Origin: Ottelia alismoides
Taxonomy: Eukaryota; Streptophyta; Magnoliopsida; Alismatales; Hydrocharitaceae
Direction: 5' to 3'
NCBI GenBank assembly: GCA_037367405.1
Contig: JAZKJV010003266.1
Span: 1-64,000 of the forward strand
Length of the DNA stretch: 64,000 bases
Both the position numbers and the translations under genes were made by a program. Shown here one piece after another: positions 42,283 through 54,802 of the stretch; position 1 is the stretch's first letter, and each line of letters starts with the position of its first letter. Under the pieces are notes generated by a model. It worked only from the letters and a program-made list of their open reading frames with translations, made no database searches and was not told the DNA's origin.

Positions 42283-42600
42283 AAAATGGGACTGCTCCCT
42301 TGGAAATTATAAAAAATATATTCATCACTATATCCCTCTAACATTCCAATAGAATTTTCTTCAGAAATAGAGGCTCCTATACCCTTCATCCAGAACTGGT
42401 AATTTTAACAGTCTTAGAATTGCTGTAATCGACTTGTTCTGGATGGAGGGCATAGGGTTTCTGTTTCTGATAAAATTTTAATGGAATATTAGAGGGATAT
42501 ATTGATGAATATACATAAGTTTATTTTCCAAAAAAATAAAAATGGGGGGAAAATGGGGGTGGGAGCAGCCCGTTGGCTCCTCCCAAGGAGCAACCCCAAC
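42283..42600 (+). repeat. Foldback element F2
   Basis: An imperfect inverted repeat: the left arm has gggactgctccc, atattcatcactatatccctct and ttcatccagaac; the right arm has ttctggatggaggg, agagggatatattgatgaatat and gggagcagccc. The centre contains attttaacagtcttagaattgctg. Same family as F1 and F3. It lies directly after F1, giving a tandem pair of hairpin elements. Confidence 0.75.
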
Positions 42601-42603
42601 TTA

Positions 42604-42606
<3 letters not shown>

Positions 42607-42679
<73 letters not shown>
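42607..42679. repeat. (CT)n-(AT)n microsatellite
   Basis: About 15 CT units pass directly into about 21 AT/TA units at the edge of F2. Short open frames here are repeat translations. Confidence 0.95.
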
Positions 42680-42681
<2 letters not shown>

Positions 42682-42723
42682 GTTGTATGGGGTTGCCCCA
42701 TGGGGGCAGCCAACATGGTTGCC

Positions 42724-43035
42724 TGATGACTGACCGATCAACTAGGGTAAAGTATCAAGTAAATTCCAAGGTCGTTGCAACCCCAATCAATTAGTCGTGA
42801 TCAACAAGAAAAAATTAGAGAACCACACAATCAACAGAATCAAGCACTCAAAACAATGTTAGTGGTCTCCGCTATTTATTTTAACATTGTATAGCGATCA
42901 GGGTCGAACTCAAGGAGCACGAGTAAACATACGAAGTAGTCGGGATCAAACAAGAAGATGCATATTTTTATTAATTTTTAATTTTGCATTTTTTTTGTGA
43001 TTTTTAATTAAGGAAGGCATGCAAGAAAAATTAGG
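42724..43035 (-). mobile_element. LTR-D, left part (split by element B)
   Basis: Starts TGATGACTGACC and carries the CGCTAT/ATAGCG stem-loop (42870-42896) and the gatcagggtcgaactcaaggag phrase, the left-end signature of the Athila-type LTRs here. It stops at the TTAGG target duplication of element B and continues at 62158. Confidence 0.85.
43031..43035. repeat. Target duplication TTAGG, left copy (element B)
   Basis: Partner at 62153-62157. Confidence 0.95.
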
Positions 43036-44158
43036 TGATGAATCCCCATTTCATCACCTTTATTCTATCATTTTGGCCTTAAAAACCCCAACAAATGCAT
43101 GTAAATGGCATCAATTTGTTCATACTAGCATCTATTATTTATTGTATTTATTGTACATAAAATAAGATTTTTAAATGCCGAAATTATAGAATAAAGAGAA
43201 GAAAAGAAAAAGGAATAAAATATTGCAAATATTTTATGACCCGAACCTCGAGACAAGTCTAGAATGGAGTTGGTCGACAAGGAATAAAGTAGGGGGAGAT
43301 AGGGGCCAATAATACAATAAATTCCTCATTTATTTATCCATTCATTTATGCATTTTGACACCTATTTTGTATCTAATTATTTATTCATTAAATAAAAATA
43401 TTTTGTACATGAACGTTGTAGATAATAATGTGAATAAAAATACAAAATTGAGTTTATACAAAAATAATAAACAGTGTACATTTTATACACAGAATAAAAA
43501 GCCAGAATCTCAACTTCACCGACCCATATCTTGCAAATAAAAACTCAAAACCTACGAAAATCACCTTTAATTGTATATAGCCTCTCAATAACTATTTAAT
43601 AAAATTGGTTTCATAGCTTTTGGAGTTCATCTGTGAAAGTTAGGTTTTTGGCCTTCATTGTACAATCTGCCCAATTAAAATATTCATTATATTCATTATT
43701 CCTTATTTTTATAAATTTATATTTTTAAAATTTTGCAAATAATATACATAATACATGTACATAGTGAAATTAGAATAAAACCAAAAAGAATTTGTAAAAT
43801 AAAATAATCTATGGAACACATAGGCAAAATACCAATGTTATGGATGTACATAAATGAAAGGGGGATCTCATTCTTTTATTCTTTATTCATCTATATTTTT
43901 AAATATTATCTATAATATATTAAAAATTTAAATCCAAAATAAAACCCAATAAAATTCATTAAATAAATAAAATGTATATAAAATATAGATAAAATACCTA
44001 TAAGTAAGCCTACATAGTATATCTACCTATTTATTTAAATATGCAAATAAACTCATAAAAATTAAATAAAAATATATCTACACTTAAAAAATAAGTTATA
44101 ATTATATAAAATAATAAAAAAAATAAGAAAATAAAAATATACAAAATAAAAATAAATA

Positions 44159-44570
44159 TATATAAATGGGAAAAAGGAACCTCCAACGGCGGGTGCAGGT
44201 AACTACCTACAATCGGGCCTATTTTTTCATCATTTTTTGATTTTCTGAAATGAAACTTTAGGGGAATTAGATTACCATATATCACCATGATTTCATTCAA
44301 AATTCAACTTAATTTGAGACTCCTATCATCTCCATCAAGTCTACCACATTTTAACGGTTTCAGAATTGCTGAAAATGGCCTCTTCTAGATGAACATGTTA
44401 GGAATGTTTGTTTTGCATGAAACTTGAAACACATATTCTACTCAACATATTATGTAAATCCCCCCCCAAGTTTTCAATCAAAAAAAGTGCAAAAAAAAAA
44501 CGAAAAAATAGGTCGGTTGCAGGGAGTTACCTACACCACGGGGTGCAGGCTCCCTGCCCCCTATATAAAT
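44159..44570 (+). mobile_element. MITE-like hairpin F3 with 9-bp target duplication
   Basis: A 394-bp insertion (44168-44561) flanked by TATATAAAT (44159-44167 and 44562-44570). The 3' LTR shows the empty site. Terminal inverted repeats of about 60 bp share GTAGGTAACT-like and CTATTTTTTC blocks. No coding capacity. A 9-bp duplication with long inverted repeats is the pattern of Mutator-type MITEs (family knowledge). Confidence 0.85.
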
Positions 44571-44743
44571 ATACTTATAAATACATTATTAAAATAAATT
44601 CATAATAAAATACATCAAAAAATTAAATAAAAATCATAAATAAATACTACATCAATTAATAAACATTTTTTATTTTATAAATAAAATTTAATTAAATCAT
44701 TTATTAGGTTAAAATAATCAGTCAATATCGTGTTGACGTGGAC

Positions 44744-44780
44744 CAATCGCAGTCCTGCGATTGTTGACCACCTGGTCAAC
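44744..44780 (+). promoter_or_regulatory. Twin palindromes upstream of LTR promoter
   Basis: CAATCGCAG-TC-CTGCGATTG is followed by GTTGACCA-CC-TGGTCAAC, sharing one G. The second holds two opposed TTGAC(C) W-box cores, the target motif of WRKY factors. Both are kept in the 3' LTR (59576-59612, second one with 7-bp arms), and the second is also kept in element A type LTRs. Confidence 0.55.
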
Positions 44781-44986
44781 TCGACCCCCAGGCGGCTGAG
44801 TAGACATGGCTGGTCTTTTCCGCCCGTCTTCTCCCTTTATTCCCGCTCGACTCGTCCATCTCCTGACATCGCCGCCTTCTTGAAAAATATTCCCCGATCA
44901 TTGTACACCCACGTCACCAACCAGATCAATCATCTGACCTGCCGATTCTTCGTGGCACCTCGGTCAATAAGGGTGTGTCTCCATGT

Positions 44987-44996
44987 CTATAAATAA
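44987..44996 (+). promoter_or_regulatory. TATA box of element B 5' LTR
   Basis: CTATAAATAA, about 207 bases after the GTTGACCA palindrome. The 3' LTR has the same site at 59818-59827. Transcription is expected to begin near 45020. Confidence 0.6.
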
Positions 44997-47142
44997 ATCC
45001 CTCGACCTCCTTCTCCATTTTGGTCTCCCGTTGGTCGTCTTCTACCCTCGTTTCCAGTCTCTAGAGGATCCTCGTGACAGGGGGGTTTCTCCTGGAAGCT
45101 TCAGCCGGTCGGAGGAGTTGAGGGAAGCACCCACGGCCGCCGCTCGCTGGAGGTCCTGCTCCCTGGTCGACCATTTCCTTCCCTTTCACGTTCTACAACT
45201 AACCCCCGGATCGGATCACCCAGAGTTTCCCTAGCTCTGTGAATCGAGGTCCAAGCTCCTCCACTTCACCGGACCTCGCCACCCACATTCACTTTCACCT
45301 CTGAAGATGCAACTCCCGGTCGAGGGAGACCCCCTCGAGCCCCTTGTCTTTCTAGTGCAGGTCAAGAGCCAAACCGAGCCCCCTAGGGCTCGATTCGATC
45401 ACCTGCATGGTTCCAGGACCCCCTTGCTTCTCCGAGCTCGCTGGACCGATCTATGGGGTCCTGGACCTTCTGGAGTGCCTCGGACGCTGCGGACCACCTC
45501 GCCGGACGTGTAGAGCCCACTGCCATAATCAAAGATCGTCTGGAGGAGGAGAAATCGAGAATCGAAGCCAGGGAAGCCAACCATTGTTCCCTGTTCTTCG
45601 CGAAGAGCAGTTACCGTCGGATGGAGGAGGCAGCCCCAGGTCTGATCGTGTCCGTCCGTTCACAGCTTGCTTCGGCCATTCGATTGAAGCTCAGATGCAA
45701 TCCCAACCGTCGATCGCCGAAGCGGTATCAGGCTTCGAGAGCCCATGACGTGGATAAGTGGCGCGCGGATCACCGTCCTTCAGCAAGCATATGGGGGTAA
45801 TTTACACTTAGCCCTCTCGCATTTTTTGTATTTAATATTTAATCTTGTAAATTAAATATAACGTTGTAAATAATTTGTAAATTTTGCAAAAGGGCCCCCA
45901 CATTTCTCGTTATTACATTTTGGTCCTTCCGCGCCTCACGTACAGTCTCACGTGAGGCATGTAAAAATTGCATTGAACCCCTGGCGACTTTTGTAATTAT
46001 TAAATAGTTCAAAACATTAAACAAATGTTTATTTCAGTTGGTGTATTTGCACAGTGCCCCCTGGATTTATTTTTAATTGCAATTATGCCCCTGCTAGGCT
46101 GAATTATTTTACTTGCTTCATGTATTTATTAAAGATGCCTAGCTAGCTCCTAAAAATTCACAAAAATTAGGTTAAATGACTTGTACCTTGTAGATGTAGG
46201 TTGTATTTTTGTTTGACGTTTTTGAGCATTTTACCCATTTATTAAAAAATGAAAAGGAGCTATTTTTGCACTGTTTAAATGAAAAATTACAAAAAAATTA
46301 TATATGATATATTCATGTATTTATTGAGTCCAAAAAGCAAAAAACCCTAAAAACAAGAAAAAGAAAAATAAAAAAAATTAGAAAACTCCAAAATTAAACA
46401 AAAAATATAACAATGCAACAAAAATTCCAAAAATATATTTTCCCATGCTTTAATTATCTTTATGTTATTATTTATGTATTAAGATTAATTTGGGAAGTTT
46501 TGAGGCTTATCCTATATTTTAAAACCCAAATGATGTTCGGCCTAGTTAATTAGTTCCATATCAGGGGCATTTTTTGGATTTAAAAATACACAAAAAATTA
46601 GTAAAATCCCAGAAAAATAACCCAAAAAAATTAGAAAAATAGAAAACCTAAAAATGTTATATTTTGTATATATTGAGTAAACATATATATATGTATGTAT
46701 CCATATATTCTATTTTCTCTCTCTCTCTCTCTTCTTTTATATATCTCTATATATAAATAGATCTATATTATATAACTAAAATATAAAAAAAGAAAAAAAT
46801 TATAAAATATAAAAATAAAAATAAAAATTATAAAAAATAAAAAAAGATATATAACCCCAAAAACCCACGAAAATAGGATTCATTCAAGAATGACCTGGAT
46901 GTACATGAACACCGTAGGCTACCCAACTTTTATTGCTCTCTATGGTTCGACCTCTACATGCTTATACACTATGCATTCTATGGTAGAGTTAATAAATGTT
47001 AATTCATAGTTTTGGGACTTAATTGACTTATTCTGTAATGTGGGTTAATTTCTGATCAACCGAGGATTTTGAGTGGTCAATTCAGCGACTGGATCTCTTG
47101 CCTTGTGAGATTTATGACCCTCAATTCTCTCACGTTATCAGA

Positions 47143-47162
47143 TGGCGCCGTTGCCGGGGAGC
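47143..47162 (+). other. Element B primer-binding site (tRNA-Asp)
   Basis: TGGCGCCGTTGCCGGGGAGC, two bases after the 5' LTR, complementary to the 3' end of plant tRNA-Asp. It primes minus-strand cDNA. Confidence 0.93.
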
Positions 47163-49517
47163 AATGAGCGTAGCCTATTATACCCTGTCATTCTTGCATA
47201 AAAATTCATTTATTCATCATTTATTCTGTGATTAGTTATTTATTTGAAATTGCTTAATTATACATAATTCTTTGATTAGTGACATATACATTCATTCATT
47301 TTGATTACTTACTTGATTCTTCATTTCATTGATTGAGCTTATACTAATTATATCTCTTTGTGACCTTGTTGCGAGGGCCCGCCATGCGAGGATGGTTTCT
47401 TAGGAGGCCAAGGCAGCCAAGCTTGGAGGAGGTTGGTTTTCACTTCATGACCAGCTGGAGAGAGCACCAAGGATGCAGAGGGATGTGAATTAGCTAGGTC
47501 TTGAAGTAATTAGGATCAATTTTGTAATTCATTGTGTGAGAGAGAGAGAGAGACAATTTTGGCATGTAATATAACTTGGACTCTATTCTTCACAACGAGG
47601 TCTAGTGCCCGGGTGTCTGTTCACCTGGGGGCCTCGTCACGGTTTTTCGTGTTTTCCGGCCTTGTTTTCTTTGTTTCCTGCAGTTTTGAGCTTTCCGCCT
47701 TTTCTTTACTATGTTTTGTGTGCATGGAGCCCCTAGACTTAGGTTTCTTGACTTGGTAGCTAGGTCCACACCTTAATAAGAATGCATGTTCCTATAGTCT
47801 ATTACGTATGGATCTAGTCAAATATAATAAATGTTAGTTGTTTAGAGTCAGACCCATGTGCCGTGAGAGACGTCGTACAGCGCTGGCAGGACCTGTTGTG
47901 GCCGGCACCGAGACGTTTCCATGATCGGACTCCAGGGTTAGATTTTAAACAACCAACATATGGTTCTTCATGATTAATAACAGCTACTGTTTAGGACGAT
48001 TTTGTCGCTTGCACACCGTCATATAGATAGGTTTAAAAATTCTGTTTTGCATACCACATGGAGAGAGCTGGGATGCACTGTAAGTCTTCTAACTCAGCAT
48101 GCATCATTCAGTTCAATGGTGAGATTTCCATCATAGAACCAACTTGCACGGCTTTTCCGCTATCTCCCTCTGATTTTGAGCACCTAGGACATAAATGAAA
48201 ATCTACAAAAACGTTAGGCGTTGATATGAAACAGACTGAAAAAAAGTGAATACCCCAAAAAACTAAAACAAGGGGACTGCTAAATAAACTTTTACCTTAA
48301 TTAAAATTCATAATGGACTATCATTGTACTGGGTTCATAAAGCTCTCATTGTTTTCAGGTACCTTTGGAGGGGGACCAAAACCCCACTCCCTTGAGCGAG
48401 GCACGTCCCATAAGGAATAGAGCCAAAATCCCAGTCTGCAACTGCCTTGTGTATCGCCTAGATTTCCGAAGTATTGGCACTTCTATCGTACGTGGGCGAG
48501 TAGGGCTTGGTCGCCAGTGATGCCTCTCTGTTGTGTTGAGCATCAACCTTGTCCGAAGTATCGAGCATAGGCCACGTCTTCACGGGGGTGTTTGTCTCAT
48601 CGTCTTGCGTCTGAGTAGGTTCTTGCACGCTTACAGGTGATTCCATTGCGAGCGAGAACCGAAGTATCGGTTTCTCCTATTGGCTTCCTCTCTCTATTTC
48701 TTTGGCTGAGTAGGGTTCCAGAAAGGGTTACAAGGACCTCAAAAAGTACAGACTACAGGTTACAAAGGAGGAGGACAAGTACAGGATACTTTTCTGGCAG
48801 TACTCTCTCTCCTATAGGGGTAGCGTGCTAAGGACTTGTTAAAAGATATGCCTGAAATAAAAACTCTAAAATTGACAAGATAATAAGTAGCTGAACCTTT
48901 ACGGCTTCACATGACGTGAGTTGGTGAACCCAATTTTGTATTGTGTTTGTATGGATCTAGATTAAGGTTCAAAGATCAAGTCCCATGCCTTTGCACAAAT
49001 TTTGTTGTAATATTCTCCTTTGACCCCCGCTCAGTTTGAGCCTTTCTACTGTTTTGCACTCCTTTTTACTCCTCGTTGACCATCGTATCCTTCCTCCAAC
49101 ATACAATCCTCTCTTGCTTTGCGAATTCGATCCATGGATGGTTTTCGTCTGGACCCTGCCGACACCCACATCGATTCCATGGACTCGACTTCGCTAATAA
49201 ATTCGAGGTGATTCCCGAGAACCCGATCCGGACTTTGCGGATCGATCTCCAGACACCTCGTCTTCTACCCTCCTTTTGACCACCCAATAAATCAGGATTA
49301 CTTTTGTACCACCTTCACCGTCGTGAATGGAAGTCGATCACACTCCATATCCTTTTCCATTCACGACATTCTGGGATTGACCTTGATTCCAGAATCATCA
49401 TGACAACTGAACAATATTGCAAGTGGTCTGATCCGGATTCTCGCATTCTGTAGATAAAAGGCAGACCGAGCCCTGGCTTCTACTCCGGAATTCATTTCTT
49501 CTGACTCAGACCCTGAC
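47163..49517 (+). other. Element B leader
   Basis: About 2.35 kb between primer site and gag without a recognisable gene. It holds a (GA)n run (47536-47553) and an imperfect GC-rich stem-loop (cgagg...cctcg, 47596-47636). Short open frames carry no domain. A long leader is normal for Athila. Confidence 0.65.
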
Positions 49518-51836
49518 ATGGCTCCTCAAGGAAAGGGCAAGGGTCAGCAGCCGCCCCAACCAGAAGGACAGATGCCCGACCAGAACCAAGTTAATGCACA
49601 ACTGTTGGCATCTATTCAGGCCATCCAGCAGCAGCTGACAGAGCAAGCCCTAACACAAACCGCTTTTTAGGATATGCTGAATGATGTAATGAATTGACAC
49701 GAGGGAGGAGGAGGCAGAGGCCGAGGGGGTGATATCCCTTTAGATGATGAGGGAGAGCCAGGACATGGGAGACCCAAACCTACATTGAAGGAGACTTATA
49801 ACCCTGGAGACAACCAGATGACCGAGTGGATCCTCATTCCACCGGTGCATGCTCACTTTGAGCTGAAGCCCCAGTTCCTCGCTCTTCTTCCTGCTTTCCA
49901 TGGAAACACCAATGAAGAACTGTACATCCACCTGCAACAGTTTTCACGCATCTGCCGCATTACTCACTAGCCCAATGTCCCTTTGGACATAGTCAAAATG
50001 ATGGCATTCCCCTTCCGCCTGCAAGACAAGGACCTTTATTGGGTCAACCATCTGGGGAAGGTTGTGACAACCTGGGAGGAATTGAAGTCATCATTCTTGC
50101 ATAAATTTTACCCTCTTGGTCGGCTCAACCAGATGCGAGCACGGATCAACAACTTCTCCCAAGGAGCCCACGAATCCATACATGAAGCATGGGAGAGGTT
50201 TACCGATCTGCAGGAGAAATGCCCTCATCACGAGATCCCAAAGACCAGTTTGGTCCAACATTTCTTTGGGGGCCTGAACATTGTGAGACAAAGGCTCGTT
50301 GACGCAGCCTGTGGGGGTTCACACTTCAACAAGGATGAAGATGTAGTTTGGCAGATATTCAAAGAAATGGCCGAAGGAGAGGCCGCCCTCTCTTCATCAA
50401 AGGCATACCAAAAGCAACCCCAGATCCTCTAGAAACAAGTACACATGGCAGCGTCCCGTGAGGCGGAGAGAGATGAGAGCTCCAACCTTAGTATCATCGG
50501 GGGCTATCTCTCGAAGGTTGATATCATTGAAAAGCGATCACAAGACCTTGAAAAACTTGCTGTGATCGAAAATAGGACTTAAAACCTTGATAAGCTAGAT
50601 CAGATCACCAAACAGTTAGAACTGATAGTGGGCATCATCAACTCTGTCCAGTCGGCAGTACCATCAGAGGCTTCAGCTGAGAAGAAAGACGACCTACCAT
50701 TGCCACAACAACCTCAACCAAGCCAGCAGCCACCGGCAGTCCAGCACGTGTACTACGTGCAGGCGCCCGACCAGGGCCAGCCGCAGTAGCAGATGGTTGT
50801 GTACCAACCAGACTTTGCAGCAGGATCCGATCCAATCTTCCCACCACCACCCCTGATTCAAGAAGTCAACGGGGTATGGAGCAATGAATCACAACCGACC
50901 CGTCCTATGGGACAACCTCAGGGTCAGCCACCAGCCAACCGACAATATCACCAACCTCAGGGTAGTCAGTATGGGCAGTCCTCACAGCCGCCGCCACAGT
51001 ACCATCAGCCTCTCCCATATGCAAATCAATGGAGGCAGAATCAGCCTTATCAGCAGCCGCAGTACCGTCAACCACAATCTTTCCATCAGTATGCGTCCGC
51101 TCCACCTCAGCCATACCAGAAGTATCCTCCTCCCTCATACTAGCAATTTCAGCTTCCTGCACCACCCCAGCATCACCAACAATAGCCTCAGCACCAGCAT
51201 ATGCAGCAGCAGCGTGGTCTGCACGCTGAATCTTTAGAGGCAACTCCTGTGAACCCAACCATGGATTTCTTGGCCCAACTCGTCAAAGGGCTAACAGATA
51301 TGACCAAGAGGCTCGACGAGCTGACTGCCACCAAGACCACCATCCCAGCTCAGGTCGAAGCCACTCCCAATAGCTTTAAAAAGAAAGAGCAGGTAGAATG
51401 TGATGTCCTGTCTGCATCTGTAGAGTCAGAAAGTGATAATATTGTTTGTTCTAATGCTGTCACTCTCAGGAGCGGTAGGGCTTTGCCTCCACCTGCTATC
51501 ACGAATGGGGAGAATAAAGAACCAGGTGGATCGTCATCTTCTGCATCAGCCGTGCCAGCTATAGGGGCGGGTGAGGAGGAGGAAGAAGGAGAAGCCATTC
51601 CAGCAGTCATGCAACACCAGCACCCTCAGTCAAAAATACAAAAACATCTGAAAAATAAAAAACAACAAAAAGAAGTTTGCAGCCGAAGCAAAGCCGCGCC
51701 AGCCTCGGAGGAGCCGCCAGCAGCAACCGATCCCTCGCCAGCCGACGGAGCAGATGCCCTACTTTTTGCTCGCCCATCAACACCAGCATGTCAGGATCTA
51801 GTTTGTACTCCTTTTTGTAGTCCGGATGTACAATAA
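49518..51836 (+). pseudogene. Element B gag region
   Basis: Start MAPQGKGKGQQ at 49518. The gag core runs from about 49785 (TEWILIPPVHAHFELKPQ, ELYIHLQQFSRICRITH) to 50300 (VKMMAFPFRLQDKDLYW, FLHKFYPLGRLNQ, HEAWERFTDLQEKCPHH, VQHFFGGL). After that comes a Gln/Pro/Tyr-rich stretch (50640-51190) and a Lys/Ala-rich linker. The same frame is kept throughout. It is cut by stops at 49668, 49968, 50430, 50580, 50787, 51141 and 51183, nearly all TAG or TAA in Gln-rich contexts, and a TGA near 49695 that fits Arg. No CCHC knuckle is visible. Confidence 0.88.
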
Positions 51837-51839
51837 TGT

Positions 51840-52876
51840 GTGGGCGATAATTCTGATATAAACAAGAACTCTATTTTGCTTTCCAGCGATGTAAATATTC
51901 CTTTTCCTAATGCAATTGAAAAATCCAAAAAAATTGCAAAAAGAAAAAGTGCATTGTCTGATCCTGGAGTTGTGGAAATAATAGACAACTTAGCTGTTGA
52001 GATTCCCTTACTGAAGGCCGTGGAGTACATGCCAGCTGTTAAGAAAGATCTGAAAGAGGTATGTACCAGCAAGCATTGCCCAGCCAGAAAGAACAGACGC
52101 CAACAAGTTGAGAAGCACGCCCTCACCTTGACCACGGTAGCAGCCATCAGTAACCTCCCACAGAAAAAGCAAGACAATGGAGCACCTCTTATCAGTTGTG
52201 AGATCTTCGATCAGGTCTTTGAGTGCTCTCTCCTTGACAACGGATCTTCCATCAAACTTTTACCAGCATCAATAACGCAAGAATTTGGGCTGGGTCCGCT
52301 CAAGCAGACACGAATGATCCTTCAGTTCGCTGACCGATCCATTAAGCGACCAGAGGTCTGTTGGAAGACGTTGTAGTGAAGGTGCGGGAGATGCATTTCC
52401 CTGTTGATTTTGTAGTCCTTGATATGGACTCACCCGCACCCTTACTCCAGACCCCTATCATCCTCGGCCGACCATTCTTACGTACATCAGGTGCTGTGGT
52501 TGATTACGGGTCCGACAAGATCACTTTCAGCTCAAACAACAAGCATATCACTATAGACATGATCAAAAAGCCAAATGCCACGACTGATGAGAGCCATGCA
52601 GTATCAGAGGAAGACTGTGTCTTTATTGCAGAAATCAGAGACTCATTATTCTCATTGAATGATTCATGGACCCAAGAAATCCTCACTCTCGAGGACTTGG
52701 AAAGCACAGTTGGCCTATGCTCCGATGATTCTTGGGAGACAGATTCTTTGATGCTGGAACAATTAGGTGATTTCGAGAATTCACTCCAGACCAAACACAA
52801 TGAGCCTAGTGCAGAACAGTTCGGCACCTCACCAGGGTCTCAACAGAATACTGAGGATGGTAGATCCATCAAATAA
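51840..52876 (+). pseudogene. Element B aspartic protease and linkers
   Basis: The frame continues from gag. The active site reads LLDNGSSIKLLP with the Asp codon at 52236-52238; the residue after Asp is Asn where Ser or Thr is usual (element A has Ser). A one-base loss near 52355 shifts the frame, after which REMHFPVDFVVLDMD and TPIILGRPFLRTSGAV complete the domain. An acidic linker to 52876 ends in a TAA that fits Gln. Confidence 0.86.
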
Positions 52877-52897
52877 GTACATCCTACCACCAGTATA

Positions 52898-54022
52898 GTG
52901 TCTGAAGTGACCAACAAGATGGACAGATCAAAACCAGAACTCAAGCCACTTCCTGCAGGCCTGAAGTATGCTTTCCTTGCGGGTGAAGAACACATGTATC
53001 TCGTCATCATCAGCAGCAGGCTAAATCTGGGTCAGGAATCTCGCCTTCTCGAGGTTCTAGAAAGGAACCGCAATGCACTTGGTTGGTGCGTATCAGATCT
53101 CTGTGGGATAAATCCAGCATTATGTTCACACCACATCTGTCTGGAAGAAGATGCCAAGATGTCCCGTGAATTCCAAAGAAGGCTGAATCCAAACCTCCGG
53201 GACGTCGTCATGAAAGAAATAACGAAATGGTGGGACGCAGGCTTCATCTATCCCATCTCCGATTCAAAATGGGTAAGCCCACTGCATGTAGTTCCAAAGA
53301 AATCCGGGCTTATCGTGGTTACCAATGACAAAGGAGAGGAAATATCCACTCGGGTACCAACATCCTGGCGGGTGTGTGTTGACTACCGCCGGCTTAATGC
53401 AGTGACTAAGAAGGACCACTTCCCCTAGACATTCATTGATCAAGTTCTAGAAAGACTAGCAGGCAAGGAGTTCTTTTGCTTTTTGGATGGGTATTCCGGG
53501 TACAACCAAGTGGCAATCGCTCCAGAAGATCAAGAGAAGACTACCTTCACTTGCCCGTTCGGCACCTATGCCTTGAAGAGGATGCCCTTTGGATTATGTA
53601 ATGCACCTGCAACATTTCAAAGATGCATGCTAGCAATTTTCGCCAAGATGGTAGGCAGTTTTCTTGAGGTGTTCATGGACGACTTCTTTGTCTATGGTGA
53701 TAGTTTTGATTCTTGTCTTAAGCACCTAGATAGAGTGCTTCAGAAATGTCGTGAAGTCAATTTGGTACTCTCATGGGAAAATAGCCACTTCATGGTCACC
53801 GAAGGCATTGTGCTGGGTCATGTCGTTTCCAAACGGGGCATGGAAGTCGACCCGGCAAAGGTGGATGTTATCGCCAATTTAGAACCATCTCAGTCAGTGA
53901 AGAATATAAGGTCATTCCTTGGGCATGTGGGATTTTACAGACGATTCATCAAGGACTTTAGCCACATCGCCCGACCTTTGACAGAACTTTTATGCAAGGA
54001 AACAGAGTTTAATGTCGATTAA
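52898..54022 (+). pseudogene. Element B reverse transcriptase
   Basis: Contains SREFQRRLNPNLRDVV, YPISDSKWVSPLHVVPKK, RVCVDYRRLNAVTKKDHFP, a stop at 53426-53428 (TAG, fits Gln), then FLDGYSGYNQVAIAPEDQ, FGTYALKRMPFGLCNAPATF and the FMDDF site (Asp codons 53678-53683). The thumb reads SFLGHVGFYRRFIKDF. All three catalytic Asp residues are kept, unlike element A. The TAA at 54020-54022 separates it from RNaseH. Confidence 0.93.
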
Positions 54023-54802
54023 CATGTTCTCCTTGCTTTCAATCAGCTGAAGGAGCTTATCACTCAGGCTCCAATCCTACAGCCACCGGACTGGTCTCTT
54101 CCCTTTGAGATCATGACTGATGCGTCACACTTTGCAGTCGGGGCTGTTCTTGGACAGAGGAAAGAAAAGGCGCCCTATGCCATTCACTATGCCAGCAAAA
54201 CATTAGATGACGCGTAAAGAAATTACACTGTGACAGAGAAAGAGTTGCTGGCCGTGGTTTTCACCCTCGAGAAGTTCAGATCCTATTTGCTTGGATCAAA
54301 AGTCACCATTTTTACAGACCACTCTGCTATCTGGTACCTACAGCAGAAGAAGGATGCCAAGCCGAGACTGATTCGATGGATCCTTCTCCTCTAGGAATTT
54401 GACTTGGAAATTAAGGACAAGCCTGGAGTTCAGAATGTGGTAGAAGACCATTTCTCCAGAATTGAACAGCATGGGCCTCCTCTAAACAATGCACCCATCA
54501 CAGAAACCATTCCTGATGAATCAATCTTAGCAGTGGATTCTCTTCCTTGGTATGCTGATATAGTTAATTACCTAGCCTCAGGGGTAATACCATCGGATTG
54601 GACGAAGAATCAAAAGAATAAATTTATGTCGACCATCCGTTTCTATCAATGGGAGGATCCTCTTTTATTCAGGGAAGGAGTAGATTGCATTTGGCGTAGG
54701 TGCATCTCTCAGGAGGAGTATTATAGTGTCCTCGAGCATTGTCACTCGCTCAAATCTGGTGGACATCACTCTGGAGACCGTACGTCAGCCAAAGTACTTT
54801 AG
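54023..54802 (+). pseudogene. Element B RNaseH and integrase zinc region
   Basis: The RNaseH reads TDASHFAVGAVLGQRK, [28 protein letters not shown] and RWILLL-stop-EFDLEIKDKPG, with Asp, Glu and Asp of the active site visible. It is followed by the integrase zinc region, SQEEYYSVLEHCHSLKSGGHHSG, up to a TAG at 54800-54802. The stops at 54212, 54392 and 54800 all lie where Gln is expected. Confidence 0.9.

Larger units (their letters stand above)
43036..47140 (+). repeat. Element B 5' LTR
   Basis: AT-rich U3, then two adjacent palindromes (44744-44763 and 44763-44780), TATA box (44987), GC-rich core (44730-45790) and an AT-rich end ending at cacgttatca. It includes the hairpin insertion F3. 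Confidence 0.95.

Noticed and set aside
42607..42679. Open frames over the (CT)n(AT)n run
   Set aside because: Translations of a simple repeat (Ser-Leu and Tyr-Ile runs).
45407..45800. An open frame of about 115 codons that recurs at 60423-60719
   Set aside because: Both copies are in the two LTRs of element B, so the similarity comes from their common origin and is not evidence of selection on a protein.
47143..47162. Possible tRNA gene because of tRNA-like sequence
   Set aside because: Only the 3'-end complement is present, placed at the LTR edge; it is a primer-binding site. No cloverleaf is formed.
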